This document shows positions 1 through 7,133 of a stretch of DNA of 28,307 nucleotides, piece after piece. Position 1 is the stretch's first letter, and the number at the start of each line of letters is the position of its first letter. The translations under genes and the position numbers were made by a program. The notes below the pieces were generated by a model that had not been told where the DNA came from, searched no databases, and worked only from the letters and a program-made list of their open reading frames with translations. Where the stretch lies: the IMG/VR virus record IMGVR_UViG_3300050013_000110, positions 1-28,307 of that record; one strand, written 5' to 3'. Source of the stretch: a virus.

Positions 1-144
1 GGAGACGATTTTGGCTCGCGCACTTTTGACGAGGACAATTCTCCTTACCTGTTCGAGACAAAAGAGGCGTGCGAGGCCGCGTATAGGGTCGGCGAAGATG
101 CCTGTATCGCCATTGCCACCGTCACATGGGAGGAAACGGCATGA
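1..144 (+). CDS. C-terminal end of a small phage protein (5' truncated)
   Basis: The reading frame is open from base 1 to TGA at 142-144 and gives the last 47 residues of a protein that begins outside the window. It ends in VTWEETA, which matches the ends of the next gene (HVTWEG) and of the gene at 3739-4086 (RLSWEN). I therefore take it as a third member of that small-protein family. Its stop overlaps the next start in an ATGA. Function is unknown. Confidence 0.6.
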   Translation, partial: GDDFGSRTFDEDNSPYLFETKEACEAAYRVGEDACIAIATVTWEETA

Positions 145-494
145 TAGAAATCAATAAAACGTACACAACCCGCGCCGGTGATGTAGTCAGAAACTTGACA
201 AGGTTAAATAACCCGACTTGGCCCATTGCCGGTATCATCGTTCATGAGAACGGATTTGAGAGTGCCGAGACTTGGACGGAGGACGGGGCGTTTATGTACG
301 GTTCAAAAACGGGAAGAACTGACCTCGTTCCCGTTTCCACGAAGCATGAGGGTTTTGTTTGTGTCCAAGCGGACACTGGCGAGATGCGCGGGCCTGTTTT
401 TGCGACAGGGAAAGAGGCTGCCGATTACAATGACAAGTTCGCAGCCTATAGGCCGTTTGGCATGGTTGTTGCTCACGTCACCTGGGAGGGCTAA
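141..494 (+). CDS. Small phage protein of the YxTRxGxxV...W family (paralogue 2)
   Basis: A 117-residue protein. I chose ATG 141 because it overlaps the upstream TGA (ATGA) and has GGGAGG (126-131) at good spacing; an in-frame ATG at 126 would lie inside that site. The N-terminus (KTYTTRAGDVV), a central proline/glycine turn, a central Trp and LVPVSTK match the protein at 3739-4086 (KYQTRDGTPVR ... LVPALTK). Small proteins of this look, with a charged beta-rich N-terminus reading like TRDG-x-V and a DLV segment, are common in phages but have no assigned role. No membrane segment or signal peptide is present. It sits directly before the primase and is co-translated with it through a TAATG overlap. 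Confidence 0.75.
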   Translation: MIEINKTYTTRAGDVVRNLTRLNNPTWPIAGIIVHENGFESAETWTEDGAFMYGSKTGRTDLVPVSTKHEGFVCVQADTGEMRGPVFATGKEAADYNDKFAAYRPFGMVVAHVTWEG

Positions 495-1543
495 TGTTCG
501 ATAAGAAGAGATTGCGCGGCCCACAATTCCGCGCCGTGGAGGCGTTAGAAAAACTTGGCTCCAGCCTTGAACACGCACAACAGGGCGACGGCTACGTACT
601 TTTGAGTAAGCCCTTTCATTCCGACAGAACACCTTCCGTTGAGGTTTTCAGAGATGGGGGATATCGGGACTGGGCCGAGGACACGACGGGCTGGGAAGCG
701 CTTGGGCTAAAATCCATTGGAACTTATCTGGACTTGGAAGAGGCCGCCGAGGGGAGGTTTCAGAAGGTCTGGAATGAACTCTCCCCGCTTTCGGAAGAAG
801 GGAGAGCATACCTGGAGGGCCGCAAGATTTCAACCGAGGGGTTGAAGTCGGACGGCCCCGCTGTGTGTTTTCCGTTGTGGCACGGTGACAAGATGGTGGG
901 GATACAGCGCCGCTTCATTGATGGCAGGGTGCCAAAGAACCGGTGCTTCGCGGGGAGTGATGCAAGCGGGTTGTTCTACCCGCTACAGCGGGATGAGGGA
1001 ATAGTGAACAAAAACATTATGGCTATTTGCGAGGGTGCGACCGATTCGTATACGATGGCAAGGTACAGTTTAGTCACCGGTGTGTTGTCGGCCTCCACGT
1101 TGGTGGGATTGCAGGAGGTTATCCCCTCCTCGTCCTACGAGTTTGTTCTTTGCTTTGATGCAGACAGTGCGGGGAGAGAAGCCGAACGCAAGGTCTTGGC
1201 GATGTTCCCCAACCAAAGTTTCAGTCGGTTGGTACTCGGCAAATATAAAGATGTGAACGAAATGGTGTGCCAGCGCGGGATTGAGGGAGTGTTGGCGGAA
1301 AAGATAACCCGCGACGCTACCCCCGACCTTGAGTTTATTTCGGGAAGCTTGGCACACGCCCCCGTCAATTCTGCTCTTTGGCTGGGGTTCTGGCCGCCAG
1401 ACGTTCCGAAGGGAGCGCCGACCAGTTTTTCCCCGCGAGATGGGTATAGTTGGTACGTCTTTCCTCCCGATATTGACCCGCTGAAAGCGCGGGAGTGGTG
1501 CTGGACGAGGCATGTGTCCGGCTATGTGTGCAAGGAGGCATAG
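494..1543 (+). CDS. DNA primase with TOPRIM domain and degenerate zinc-binding domain
   Basis: A 349-residue DnaG-type primase, expected to make RNA primers with the DnaB-like helicase at 7126. Residues about 33-60 (KPFHSDRTPSVEVF, then YRDW) align with the CHC2 zinc-binding domain, but all the zinc-ligand cysteines are absent. The TOPRIM core is clear: ICEGATD with catalytic E180, FDADSAG with D222 and D224, and KDVNEM at 252-257. About 75 further residues follow TOPRIM (275-349). They are rich in Trp and Pro and I do not recognise them. The start ATG overlaps the previous stop (TAATG). The protein is shorter than bacterial DnaG because it lacks a helicase-binding domain of normal length; phage primases are often this short. 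The primase call is sure, the status of the zinc domain less so. Confidence 0.88.
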   Translation: MFDKKRLRGPQFRAVEALEKLGSSLEHAQQGDGYVLLSKPFHSDRTPSVEVFRDGGYRDWAEDTTGWEALGLKSIGTYLDLEEAAEGRFQKVWNELSPLSEEGRAYLEGRKISTEGLKSDGPAVCFPLWHGDKMVGIQRRFIDGRVPKNRCFAGSDASGLFYPLQRDEGIVNKNIMAICEGATDSYTMARYSLVTGVLSASTLVGLQEVIPSSSYEFVLCFDADSAGREAERKVLAMFPNQSFSRLVLGKYKDVNEMVCQRGIEGVLAEKITRDATPDLEFISGSLAHAPVNSALWLGFWPPDVPKGAPTSFSPRDGYSWYVFPPDIDPLKAREWCWTRHVSGYVCKEA

Positions 1544-1747
1544 GTGCTCGTAGCAATCGTAGTTTTCAAGACAGAAAGCGGCGTGATTGGCGGGGACTTT
1601 GCCTATGAGGGTATTCGTTCGTGGAAAACGCAGGGAGGGTTCTTGGTTCTCACTCGCAGTCGCCATGAGCACATCATCGTACCGTGTGACGCGTTCACGT
1701 CTGCCGAGATAAGGGTTGATAAGGATTTTGAGGAGGTGTCGCCATAA
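1544..1747 (+). CDS. Hypothetical protein, 67 aa, GTG start
   Basis: It starts at GTG directly after the primase stop, with AAGGAGG at 1531-1537 as a strong ribosome binding site. The protein is short and beta-rich (LVAIVVFKTESGVIGGDF, then GGFLVLTRSRHEHIIVP), without Cys pairs, membrane segment or known motif. Its last codons overlap the next small reading frame. Function is unknown. Confidence 0.65.
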   Translation: MLVAIVVFKTESGVIGGDFAYEGIRSWKTQGGFLVLTRSRHEHIIVPCDAFTSAEIRVDKDFEEVSP

Positions 1748-1878
1748 CCTACGACCAGTATAGGCAAGCAAGGGCTGAGTTTGATGCCCTTTTTGAAGTG
1801 ATAGCCGAAAAGACCGATAAGGGAGTGGTTGCGAGGCTTCTTGCCCTGCATGATTTTCTAAAAGAGGCGATTTCGTGA
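1744..1878 (+). CDS. Small ORF, 44 aa, apparent ATA start
   Basis: A frame reading ITYDQYRQARAEF and on to DFLKEAIS has no ATG, GTG or TTG near its 5' end. It would start at ATA 1744, where ATA and the upstream stop TAA form a 4-base overlap of the same geometry as the ATGA overlaps elsewhere, with GGAGG at 1732-1736 seven bases upstream. At its 3' end the stop TGA overlaps the next GTG start (GTGA). The protein is predicted helical and amphipathic. An alternative start is GTG 1798, without a convincing binding site. Either a rare ATA start or a sequencing error in an ATG would explain it. Confidence 0.5.
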   Translation: MTYDQYRQARAEFDALFEVIAEKTDKGVVARLLALHDFLKEAIS

Positions 1879-2165
1879 CCCGCGACCAGATTATCTCCGA
1901 CTATCAGCTTGGCGACTTTGAGGCCGCCCGCCTTCGCCTGAATGAACTGCGGGAGACGGGGGTTTTAGAAAGTGACATGGGCTATGAAAAATTGGAGATG
2001 TTTCAGGCGCATACGGACTTTCTGGAGACGGTTCTTCAGGAAGCAAAGATTAAGCGTTCAGAGTTAAATGGCCTCATTGAAGTCTTGGATAGCATGAGCA
2101 AACAAGCCCATGCGCAGATTAAATACTGCTCAATCACGCTCTCACAATTACAAAAACGTCAGTAA
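1875..2165 (+). CDS. Hypothetical helical/coiled-coil protein, 96 aa
   Basis: The GTG start at 1875 overlaps the previous TGA. The protein is almost wholly helical and charged (ARLRLNELRETGVLESD, LQEAKIKRSELNGLIEVLD), and the second half suits a coiled coil. There is no catalytic motif. It lies between two small hypothetical genes and the metallophosphoesterase. Function is unknown. Confidence 0.7.
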   Translation: MTRDQIISDYQLGDFEAARLRLNELRETGVLESDMGYEKLEMFQAHTDFLETVLQEAKIKRSELNGLIEVLDSMSKQAHAQIKYCSITLSQLQKRQ

Positions 2166-2188
2166 AAATCTGTCAATCAGGAGGCACT

Positions 2189-3160
2189 ATGCCACAAACG
2201 GAAAGCCACGTATACACGGAGGAAGATCGCGATGTTACCGCTATGATGATAGCCGACGCCATCGCCACAGGAAAGACGAGCGGAGTTTGGGAAGAAATTG
2301 CCGCCGAAATCGGGGTCAGTAATCCCGACGCGGTAAGAAAGTATGCTCGTTCCCTTGGCCTTCCCCCCATCAGGTTGAACAAGCAGGCGCTCGAAGCCCT
2401 ATGGCAACGCCCGCCTGTTCCTGACCTCGCAAGTCAGGTTCTCCACATTGAAGCGGAGAGGGTGGGCGTCAGTGGTGACAAGCACGAACCCTTTATGAAC
2501 CGTGATTTATTTTACCGCTTTCTCGACACTTGTCAAGGGTGTGACACAATTATCGACCTTGGCGACGACGGGCAGTACGACGCCTTTTCCAAGTTCGCAT
2601 CCCGTTCTTCCGGCTCGGACGATCTCGCGCAGACGGTCGAGTGGATTGAGCAGGATATTGACCTTGAACTCCAGGTAGCAGAACGGGTCGTGAAAATCCC
2701 TGGCAACCACGACTTCTTTCTCTCGCGCATTACCAACGGGGCACTCAGCCCGTGGGCCTTAATCAACACATGGGCTAAAGCCAAATACGGCGACAGGGTA
2801 GTATTCAGCCAGTTCCCCATCGCCTATCTCGCGCTCGGCAAGCAGAAGTGGGTTCTTCACCATCCCGACAGTTACCGTGTCGTTCCTGGAAGCGTAGCGC
2901 GGGAGTTTGCTGACGAGTACAGTTCTAACACGATTTGCGGGCATAGCCACGTCACCAATGAAAGCAACAGCAAGGGCGGGTATTGTGCCATTGACGTGGG
3001 CGGGCTGGTGGACGAAAGGAAGATGCCCTACAGGTACTACACCGACAAGCCCTACTGCAAGTGGGTTCCTGGGTGGGTTGTCCTCACTCCCACTAATCAC
3101 AGTTTGACCAAGATTGACCCGTTGGACGGCACATACGGCACGTCGTCCATGCTGAACTAA
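2189..3160 (+). CDS. Calcineurin-like metallophosphoesterase with N-terminal HTH
   Basis: A 323-residue protein. Residues about 30-60 (SGVWEEIAAEIGVSNPDAVR) look like a helix-turn-helix of the resolvase/sigma type. Residues 85-256 carry the full set of dinuclear-metal phosphoesterase motifs: GDKH (D97, H99), LGDD (G125, D126), GNHD (172-175), LHHP (H224/H225) and GHSH (251-254). The family cleaves phosphate esters, including nucleic acids (SbcD/Mre11 type) and nucleotides. Fusion to an HTH suggests a DNA-directed nuclease or phosphatase, which is inference. A good binding site (GGAGG, 2180-2184) precedes ATG 2189. The homing-type endonuclease follows after only 3 bases. The fold call is firm; the substrate is unknown. 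Confidence 0.85.
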   Translation: MPQTESHVYTEEDRDVTAMMIADAIATGKTSGVWEEIAAEIGVSNPDAVRKYARSLGLPPIRLNKQALEALWQRPPVPDLASQVLHIEAERVGVSGDKHEPFMNRDLFYRFLDTCQGCDTIIDLGDDGQYDAFSKFASRSSGSDDLAQTVEWIEQDIDLELQVAERVVKIPGNHDFFLSRITNGALSPWALINTWAKAKYGDRVVFSQFPIAYLALGKQKWVLHHPDSYRVVPGSVAREFADEYSSNTICGHSHVTNESNSKGGYCAIDVGGLVDERKMPYRYYTDKPYCKWVPGWVVLTPTNHSLTKIDPLDGTYGTSSMLN

Positions 3161-3163
3161 ACG

Positions 3164-3739
3164 ATGACAGACGAACAGAAAGCAAGGTTGTCTGTGGCAC
3201 TAATGGGGCACACGGTATCGCCTGAAACCCGTAAGAAGATTTCTCTTATAAATACCGGTCGTGCCCAGTCTCCCGAACTGCGGGGGAGAAAATCCGCCAC
3301 GTTGATGGGGCATACGGTGTCCACGGAGACTCGCGCAAAGATTTCTTTGGGGAATATGGGAAATACAAAATGGTTAGGTTCTCACCATTCGGCAGAAACT
3401 ATTGCCAAAATCACCGCGTGGAATCGAGGCAAAATTGTTTCTCCCGAAACGCGGGCAAGAATATCTGCTGGTCTGTGGAAGGGTGGCCAGATGATTGCCA
3501 ACGGGCGACGTCGTGCCAAACGTCGCTCAATGGGGTATGTCTTTCTAAACAAATGGTTTTCCGGCTGCGACGGCCACCATGTGGACAATGAACAAATTAT
3601 CAATATGCCAAGGAAATTGCACCGAGGCAAAGGAAACGGCCACAATCATTATACCGGAAGGGGTATGGCTCGAATGAATGCCATTGCATACAACTTTCTT
3701 TTCAAACAAGAGGTCGAAGCGGCCTTAGGGGTGAACTGA
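3164..3739 (+). CDS. NUMOD3-repeat HNH homing-type endonuclease
   Basis: A 191-residue free-standing endonuclease. The N-terminal half carries four or five NUMOD3-type DNA-binding repeats of the form hxxSxETRxKIS (about residues 16-27, 48-61, 73-84 and 91-101). The C-terminal half has a His/Cys-rich nuclease core, GCDGHHVDNEQ (134-144), then LHR and HNHYTG (160-165), as in phage and intron HNH enzymes, and a basic linker (RRRAKRRS). There is no clear binding site; the start lies 3 bases after the phosphoesterase stop, so it may be translated by re-initiation. Its stop overlaps the next ATG (TGATG). Such genes are selfish insertions, and this one separates paralogue 3 from the rest of the operon. 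Confidence 0.85.
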   Translation: MTDEQKARLSVALMGHTVSPETRKKISLINTGRAQSPELRGRKSATLMGHTVSTETRAKISLGNMGNTKWLGSHHSAETIAKITAWNRGKIVSPETRARISAGLWKGGQMIANGRRRAKRRSMGYVFLNKWFSGCDGHHVDNEQIINMPRKLHRGKGNGHNHYTGRGMARMNAIAYNFLFKQEVEAALGVN

Positions 3740-4086
3740 TGAAGATAACCATGGAAGGAAAGTACCAGACAAGAGACGGTACTCCAGTAAGGTTGCTGGC
3801 AACAGACCTCAAGACCACTCCGCGCCCCGTTGTTGGAATTGTAACCGACGCTCAAAACTATGATTCGGTTCTTACGTGGAATCTAGAGGGTTTTTTAGAT
3901 GAGGACGGCAGACACCGCCCCCTTGACCTCGTTCCGGCACTCACAAAATATGGGGGTTGGGGCGTGGTAAACAAACAAGGGGAACTGATTGCGGCCTTTT
4001 CCGACAAGGACGCATGGTACCGTGCTAGCATCCGGCGGGACTTGTTTGGCGGCGACAGTGTTGTCCGCCTTAGTTGGGAGAACTGA
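3739..4086 (+). CDS. Small phage protein of the YxTRxGxxV...W family (paralogue 3)
   Basis: A 115-residue protein alignable by eye with the product at 141-494: KYQTRDGTPVRLLATD, then PVVGIV, TWNLEGF, DLVPALTKYGG and the end RLSWEN. The start overlaps the endonuclease stop (TGATG). No catalytic residue set or membrane segment is visible. The family is frequent in tailed phages as a small protein of unknown role. The presence of three copies in 4 kb suggests tandem duplication followed by insertion of other genes between the copies. Confidence 0.75.
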   Translation: MKITMEGKYQTRDGTPVRLLATDLKTTPRPVVGIVTDAQNYDSVLTWNLEGFLDEDGRHRPLDLVPALTKYGGWGVVNKQGELIAAFSDKDAWYRASIRRDLFGGDSVVRLSWEN

Positions 4087-4087
4087 C

Positions 4088-4315
4088 GTGGCCGCACTCA
4101 ATCCTATCGAGGATTTCACCGAGAAGATGTCCGAAGAAGTCGCGGAGGGAAGAATCAATTCCTCTGCCGAGGGCATGGTTTCCCTGCTTTCCCAAGTTCT
4201 GAATGGTGCACCGAACGCCACAGAGAAGCTTGCGGGGGCGTGTTATATCCGCTCTTTGCAACGCCGCGACGTTATCTATGGTACGTGGCCGAAGCTCGAC
4301 CGCACGAACAACTAG
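4088..4315 (+). CDS. Hypothetical protein, 75 aa, GTG start
   Basis: I chose GTG 4088, one base after the previous stop and nine bases after GGGAG (4074-4078), over an in-frame upstream ATG at 3989 that would overlap paralogue 3 by about 100 bases. The product (VAALNPIEDFTEKMSEEV, ending IYGTWPKLDRTNN) is helical, with no recognised motif. Function is unknown. Confidence 0.6.
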   Translation: MAALNPIEDFTEKMSEEVAEGRINSSAEGMVSLLSQVLNGAPNATEKLAGACYIRSLQRRDVIYGTWPKLDRTNN

Positions 4316-4324
4316 GGGGACACA

Positions 4325-4543
4325 ATGAGTGAAGAGCGGCTTGATTTTATTCTGGACGGTATTTGGGACGAACTTATGACTATGAACGCTCTCACCGCAT
4401 TGAAGTTTCAGCACGACCCGTGTCTCTCTTCGGAAGAGAGGGGGTTCGTGGCGGGGGTTGCCAGTTCGGTCATTGAAGCCGAAGCTGATGCCCCCTTTCC
4501 CCATGGAGGGGAGGACGAGGAAGGGGAAGTCGGTGGCTGCTAA
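4325..4543 (+). CDS. Hypothetical acidic protein, 72 aa
   Basis: ATG 4325 is preceded by AGGGGGA (4314-4320). The protein is helical in its first half and very acidic at its end (GGEDEEGEVGG). It overlaps the next gene by 11 bases in another frame. There is no known domain; function is unknown. Confidence 0.6.
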   Translation: MSEERLDFILDGIWDELMTMNALTALKFQHDPCLSSEERGFVAGVASSVIEAEADAPFPHGGEDEEGEVGGC

Positions 4544-4823
4544 GTTTGACCAGTTTGCAAATAGGGCCGCCCAATTTACCAGCAACGTCACCAAGTTGAT
4601 TCGACAGGGAGCGCACGGCTGGATTCAATGGAAAGGAACGGACGTGTGCATGGACTTCAACTGCGGCAAGTGTGGCTACCGAGGGCATATTGATGACGAG
4701 TTTGTTTACTACATTGAGTGCCCTGAGTGCCACGCCCTCTACGAAGTCAGCGGCTTCGTTGAAATGATTGAGGCGGACGAGAGCAATAGAAGCAGTGCCA
4801 AACATTGCAGGGAGGACGATTGA
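4533..4823 (+). CDS. Zinc-ribbon protein, 96 aa
   Basis: GTG 4533, with AAGGGGAAG just upstream, is preferred to ATG 4503, which would overlap the previous gene further. Two CxxC pairs (NCGKCGYRGH, then IECPECHALYEV) about 20 residues apart form a zinc ribbon. The N-terminal part (FDQFANRAAQFTSNVTKLI) is helical. Zinc ribbons of this size bind nucleic acid or proteins. The stop overlaps the next start (TTGA). A role in replication or transcription is inference from the fold and position. Confidence 0.7.
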   Translation: MAAKFDQFANRAAQFTSNVTKLIRQGAHGWIQWKGTDVCMDFNCGKCGYRGHIDDEFVYYIECPECHALYEVSGFVEMIEADESNRSSAKHCREDD

Positions 4824-5164
4824 AAGCGTGGGTTCATAGCGAGCACAAGTTCGCCGACGCCCTTGGCCTCACCCGCCTTGAGCACTCGAAAACAAACTGG
4901 GGGGCAGTGTGCCCTGACGCACTTGGGGGCGGGGAGTATGGAGGCCCCCCGCTCCTGCTGGAATCCAAGTCGCGCAAGAGTGGCTTTCCCAAGCTGATTC
5001 AGGACGCGATGGCGCAGGCCCTCTCGTATAAAGAGTGCAAGGGGAGGGTGCCGGTGGTGGGGCTGCATAGAAATGGTGGAAGGGCGGACGCCGACTGGCT
5101 GGTAATCCTTCAACTGAAAGACTTCGCAGAAATAACAAGGAGGGCCTATGAAAAAACTGGGTAA
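4820..5164 (+). CDS. Small PD-(D/E)xK nuclease, possible Holliday-junction resolvase, TTG start
   Basis: A 114-residue protein starting at TTG 4820, which overlaps the previous TGA (TTGA) and has AGGGAGG (4809-4815) at ideal spacing. The nuclease core is visible: E8 in the first helix, PDALGG with D33, LLLESKSR with E48 and K50, then a helix QDAMAQAL (the QxxxY-like position) and strand VPVVGLH. This is the layout of small PD-(D/E)xK enzymes such as VRR-NUC and phage resolvases. It would cut branched or nicked DNA in replication and recombination. The family assignment within the superfamily is uncertain. It overlaps the following gene by 17 bases. Confidence 0.7.
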   Translation: MKAWVHSEHKFADALGLTRLEHSKTNWGAVCPDALGGGEYGGPPLLLESKSRKSGFPKLIQDAMAQALSYKECKGRVPVVGLHRNGGRADADWLVILQLKDFAEITRRAYEKTG

Positions 5165-5495
5165 ATTGGTGATCCTGACGTTCGCCGAGTATGAATCTCT
5201 GATGTGCCGGACAGAAGACGCCGAGGCGCACGCTGCGGACTTCGCCGAAGAGCTAGATAGGGTTCGTTCTAATTATGAGATTGATGTACTGGACGCGTTC
5301 AACGCGGGAAAGTTTCATGCTGCGGGCGGGTATGGCAAAGCCCTCAAAGCGGTGCGGGCCAAACTCCAGGAGACAGAGACGTTGCTGTTGGCAACGGCGT
5401 CACAGCGATTCGAGATGCAGCATCTGCTTGAAAAGTGGCAGCCATTGGTGGAGGCACTCGAAACAACGCCAGGCCAGTTCACGGTGGTACCATGA
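5148..5495 (+). CDS. Hypothetical coiled-coil protein, 115 aa
   Basis: ATG 5148 follows AAGGAGGGCC. The protein is mostly helical (EDAEAHAADFAEELDRVRSN, then AVRAKLQETETLLLATASQR), which suits a coiled coil. It has no Cys and no catalytic motif. The end TVVP* overlaps the next ATG (ATGA). Proteins like this are common in phage early operons, where their role is unknown. Confidence 0.7.
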   Translation: MKKLGKLVILTFAEYESLMCRTEDAEAHAADFAEELDRVRSNYEIDVLDAFNAGKFHAAGGYGKALKAVRAKLQETETLLLATASQRFEMQHLLEKWQPLVEALETTPGQFTVVP

Positions 5496-5569
5496 AGTGG
5501 TCATCGCGTGGGACAGAACCCATCAGTTGGTTTGATATCCTCGCGCCTGACACAAAGGAGAAGCCATGA
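5492..5569 (+). CDS. Micro-ORF, 25 aa, coupled at both ends
   Basis: The frame reads MKWSSRGTEPISWFDIL and ends in APDTKEKP. Both junctions are ATGA overlaps, which is the pattern of the real genes around it. The last codons encode the ribosome binding site of the next gene (ACAAAGGAGAAGCC). The C-terminus resembles those of the products at 11044 (LAPDTKEGK) and 11364 (TPAPKEKP), so it may be the surviving tail of a once longer paralogue. Confidence 0.45.
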   Translation: MKWSSRGTEPISWFDILAPDTKEKP

Positions 5570-5772
5570 AGTTATCTGTGGAAAGAACTGAGAAGCAACA
5601 GAGAAAGGCAGTCTCTAATGCCATTCAGGACAATATCCGCAAGGGATTCATGGAGCGTGTCTCTCGTGGAGTCTATCGTCTGACTCCTGCCGGAATCGCC
5701 CATACCGAAGCGATGCTTGGCCCTGAACTTGTAGCAAAGATGAATGCTCTTGACCCGAAGGTGAAGCCATGA
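5566..5772 (+). CDS. Small winged-helix-like protein, 68 aa
   Basis: ATG 5566 overlaps the previous stop and follows AAAGGAG. The segment FMERVSRGVYRLTPAG reads like the wing of a winged-helix domain, and the first 30 residues would be the helices (KQQRKAVSNAIQDNIRKG). A DNA-binding regulator role is possible but rests only on this resemblance. It ends in DPKVKP with a further ATGA junction. Confidence 0.55.
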   Translation: MKLSVERTEKQQRKAVSNAIQDNIRKGFMERVSRGVYRLTPAGIAHTEAMLGPELVAKMNALDPKVKP

Positions 5773-6059
5773 CCGGAGCATTGTACCTTGACCAGCAGGT
5801 TGCCCGTAATTGCTGGAACCTCTATGACTCCTATGGCGAAATCTGTGTCAAGTGTAACTGCTGTGGCGGGTTCGACAAGAAGACCATGTACGCGAGTCGG
5901 TTGAGAGTGGTGAAGCGGTGGCTTAAGGAAGATCAGGCAAAGCTCAGTATGCGAGGGTTTCAGTCTGCGTTGCAGCAGAAGAACATTCGCACCGATATTC
6001 GTCGCTTCCAGTGGCAGATTCACTACTACGAGCGCAAGGTAAAGGAGGCAGGCAAATGA
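5769..6059 (+). CDS. Hypothetical Cys-containing protein, 96 aa
   Basis: ATG 5769 overlaps the previous TGA. A Cys cluster CVKCNCCGG at about residues 25-33 could bind zinc. The remainder is basic and helical (RLRVVKRWLKEDQAKLS, then FQWQIHYYERKVKEAG). Function is unknown. Confidence 0.65.
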   Translation: MTGALYLDQQVARNCWNLYDSYGEICVKCNCCGGFDKKTMYASRLRVVKRWLKEDQAKLSMRGFQSALQQKNIRTDIRRFQWQIHYYERKVKEAGK

Positions 6060-6628
6060 AGTGGGTAGAAGGCAAGTACGAGAGAAGATGGCGGCACAGC
6101 GATAACTATTACGCCTGGCAGGACCTCTTGCATGTCATGCTCGTGACACTGGCGGTTTGTCTTGTTGTTGCTTGTGCGGTTTTCCTGTTACTCATTCTCA
6201 TGAATCCAAGGGTAGCAACAGCCGGTGACATCGTCAACTTCCGCAGAGAACGCCGACTGGCAGCCGTGGTCATTCAATCTGAGAAGGTGACGACAAGGTT
6301 CTCAGAACCTATCATGGTTCTGTCCATGGAGTGCACAGCATACTCGCCTACTGTGTCAGAATGTGACGCAGCTCCGCTTATTACTGCGTCAGGGCAGAGG
6401 GTGAGAGCGGGTGGAATTGCAGCAGACTTGCGGGTTCTACCCTTCGGTAGCATCGTCATTATCCCTGATTATAACAACGGCAATCCCTGTACCGTCATCG
6501 ATACTGGCTCTGCTATCAAGGACAACAAGTTGGACGTGTTCATGTATTCGGCGCACGAGGCAACCCACTGGGGACGGCGTAAGAACGTACCCGTGCGGGT
6601 GCTGTTCGAGCCGAAGGTGACGCCATGA
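6056..6628 (+). CDS. Membrane-anchored 3D-domain (RlpA/MltA-like) cell-wall protein
   Basis: A 190-residue protein. I chose ATG 6056 because it forms an ATGA overlap; an in-frame ATG at 6011 would lie inside the previous gene. A short basic N-terminus precedes one strong membrane segment at about 24-48 (VMLVTLAVCLVVACAVFLLL), so the rest would face the cell surface. Residues about 92-182 form a 3D domain: ECTAYSP, TASG, LPFGSIVIIPDY, IDTG (D149), KLDVFM (D160), then WGRR and VPVRVL. The 3D fold is the double-psi beta-barrel of lytic transglycosylases, which cleave peptidoglycan glycan strands, and the three Asp are those of the name. Its place among replication genes is unusual. It may remodel the wall early or act in exclusion; this is inference. 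Confidence 0.8.
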   Translation: MKWVEGKYERRWRHSDNYYAWQDLLHVMLVTLAVCLVVACAVFLLLILMNPRVATAGDIVNFRRERRLAAVVIQSEKVTTRFSEPIMVLSMECTAYSPTVSECDAAPLITASGQRVRAGGIAADLRVLPFGSIVIIPDYNNGNPCTVIDTGSAIKDNKLDVFMYSAHEATHWGRRKNVPVRVLFEPKVTP

Positions 6629-6771
6629 GAAAATCCATGAACGCAGCGTGCTGGGACTGTAAGTTCTACCTCGCCTTGAATGGCGTTTCCATGTGCTGCG
6701 TCACGGCGAAGAACGTAAAGATTGCCATGATGCCGATGCGGTGCGAGATGCGGGAAAAGGTGAAGAAATGA
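6625..6771 (+). CDS. Small Cys-rich protein, 48 aa
   Basis: This ORF runs from ATG 6625 to TGA 6769-6771, with ATGA overlaps at both ends. It contains CWDC (C9, C12), CC (24-25) and C40, and is rich in Met and Lys. The spacing suits a small zinc-binding module. It resembles in style the Cys-rich products at 9700, 10688 and 10860. Function is unknown. Confidence 0.6.
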   Translation: MRKSMNAACWDCKFYLALNGVSMCCVTAKNVKIAMMPMRCEMREKVKK

Positions 6772-7133
6772 GCGAGTTTACGAGCTTGGAGGCCAGCAAG
6801 CGGCTGGCTGTGGCGGGGTTTGAGGCGCCGGAAGGATTTGACACCGTTGGCTATCCGTTCAAATGGCTGGAGCGCGCCCCTGGCGATGTTGACCTTGTAG
6901 AAGGTTGGCATGGGGCGGAAAGCGGAGACGGCCCGATTGCTTACCGTGCCGACACCCTTCTTGCGTGGCTGCTGAACAAAGAATGGGATATTGACATCGG
7001 TCAACTCCATAAGTTGAATGATAAGATAGTCATTGACGCGGTGCTATCTGGAACGAATCAGAATATAGCGACTGAGGGGCCTACCCTCTGTGACGCCCTG
7101 GCGGAATTGGTATTGAAGGTGATAAATGCCTGA
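6768..7133 (+). CDS. Hypothetical protein of the LxxAGF family (paralogue 1), 121 aa
   Basis: ATG 6768 (ATGA overlap) is chosen over an upstream in-frame start at 6693 inside the previous gene. The N-terminus SLEASKRLAVAGFEAPEGFD matches the one at 11603 (SLEVCQQLKVAGFPQD), and a central DTLLAWLL corresponds to the EGILRELPP helix there. Proteins with this opening (a short helix followed by AGF) are widespread in phage early regions without a known role. It overlaps the helicase gene by 8 bases. Confidence 0.7.
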   Translation: MSEFTSLEASKRLAVAGFEAPEGFDTVGYPFKWLERAPGDVDLVEGWHGAESGDGPIAYRADTLLAWLLNKEWDIDIGQLHKLNDKIVIDAVLSGTNQNIATEGPTLCDALAELVLKVINA

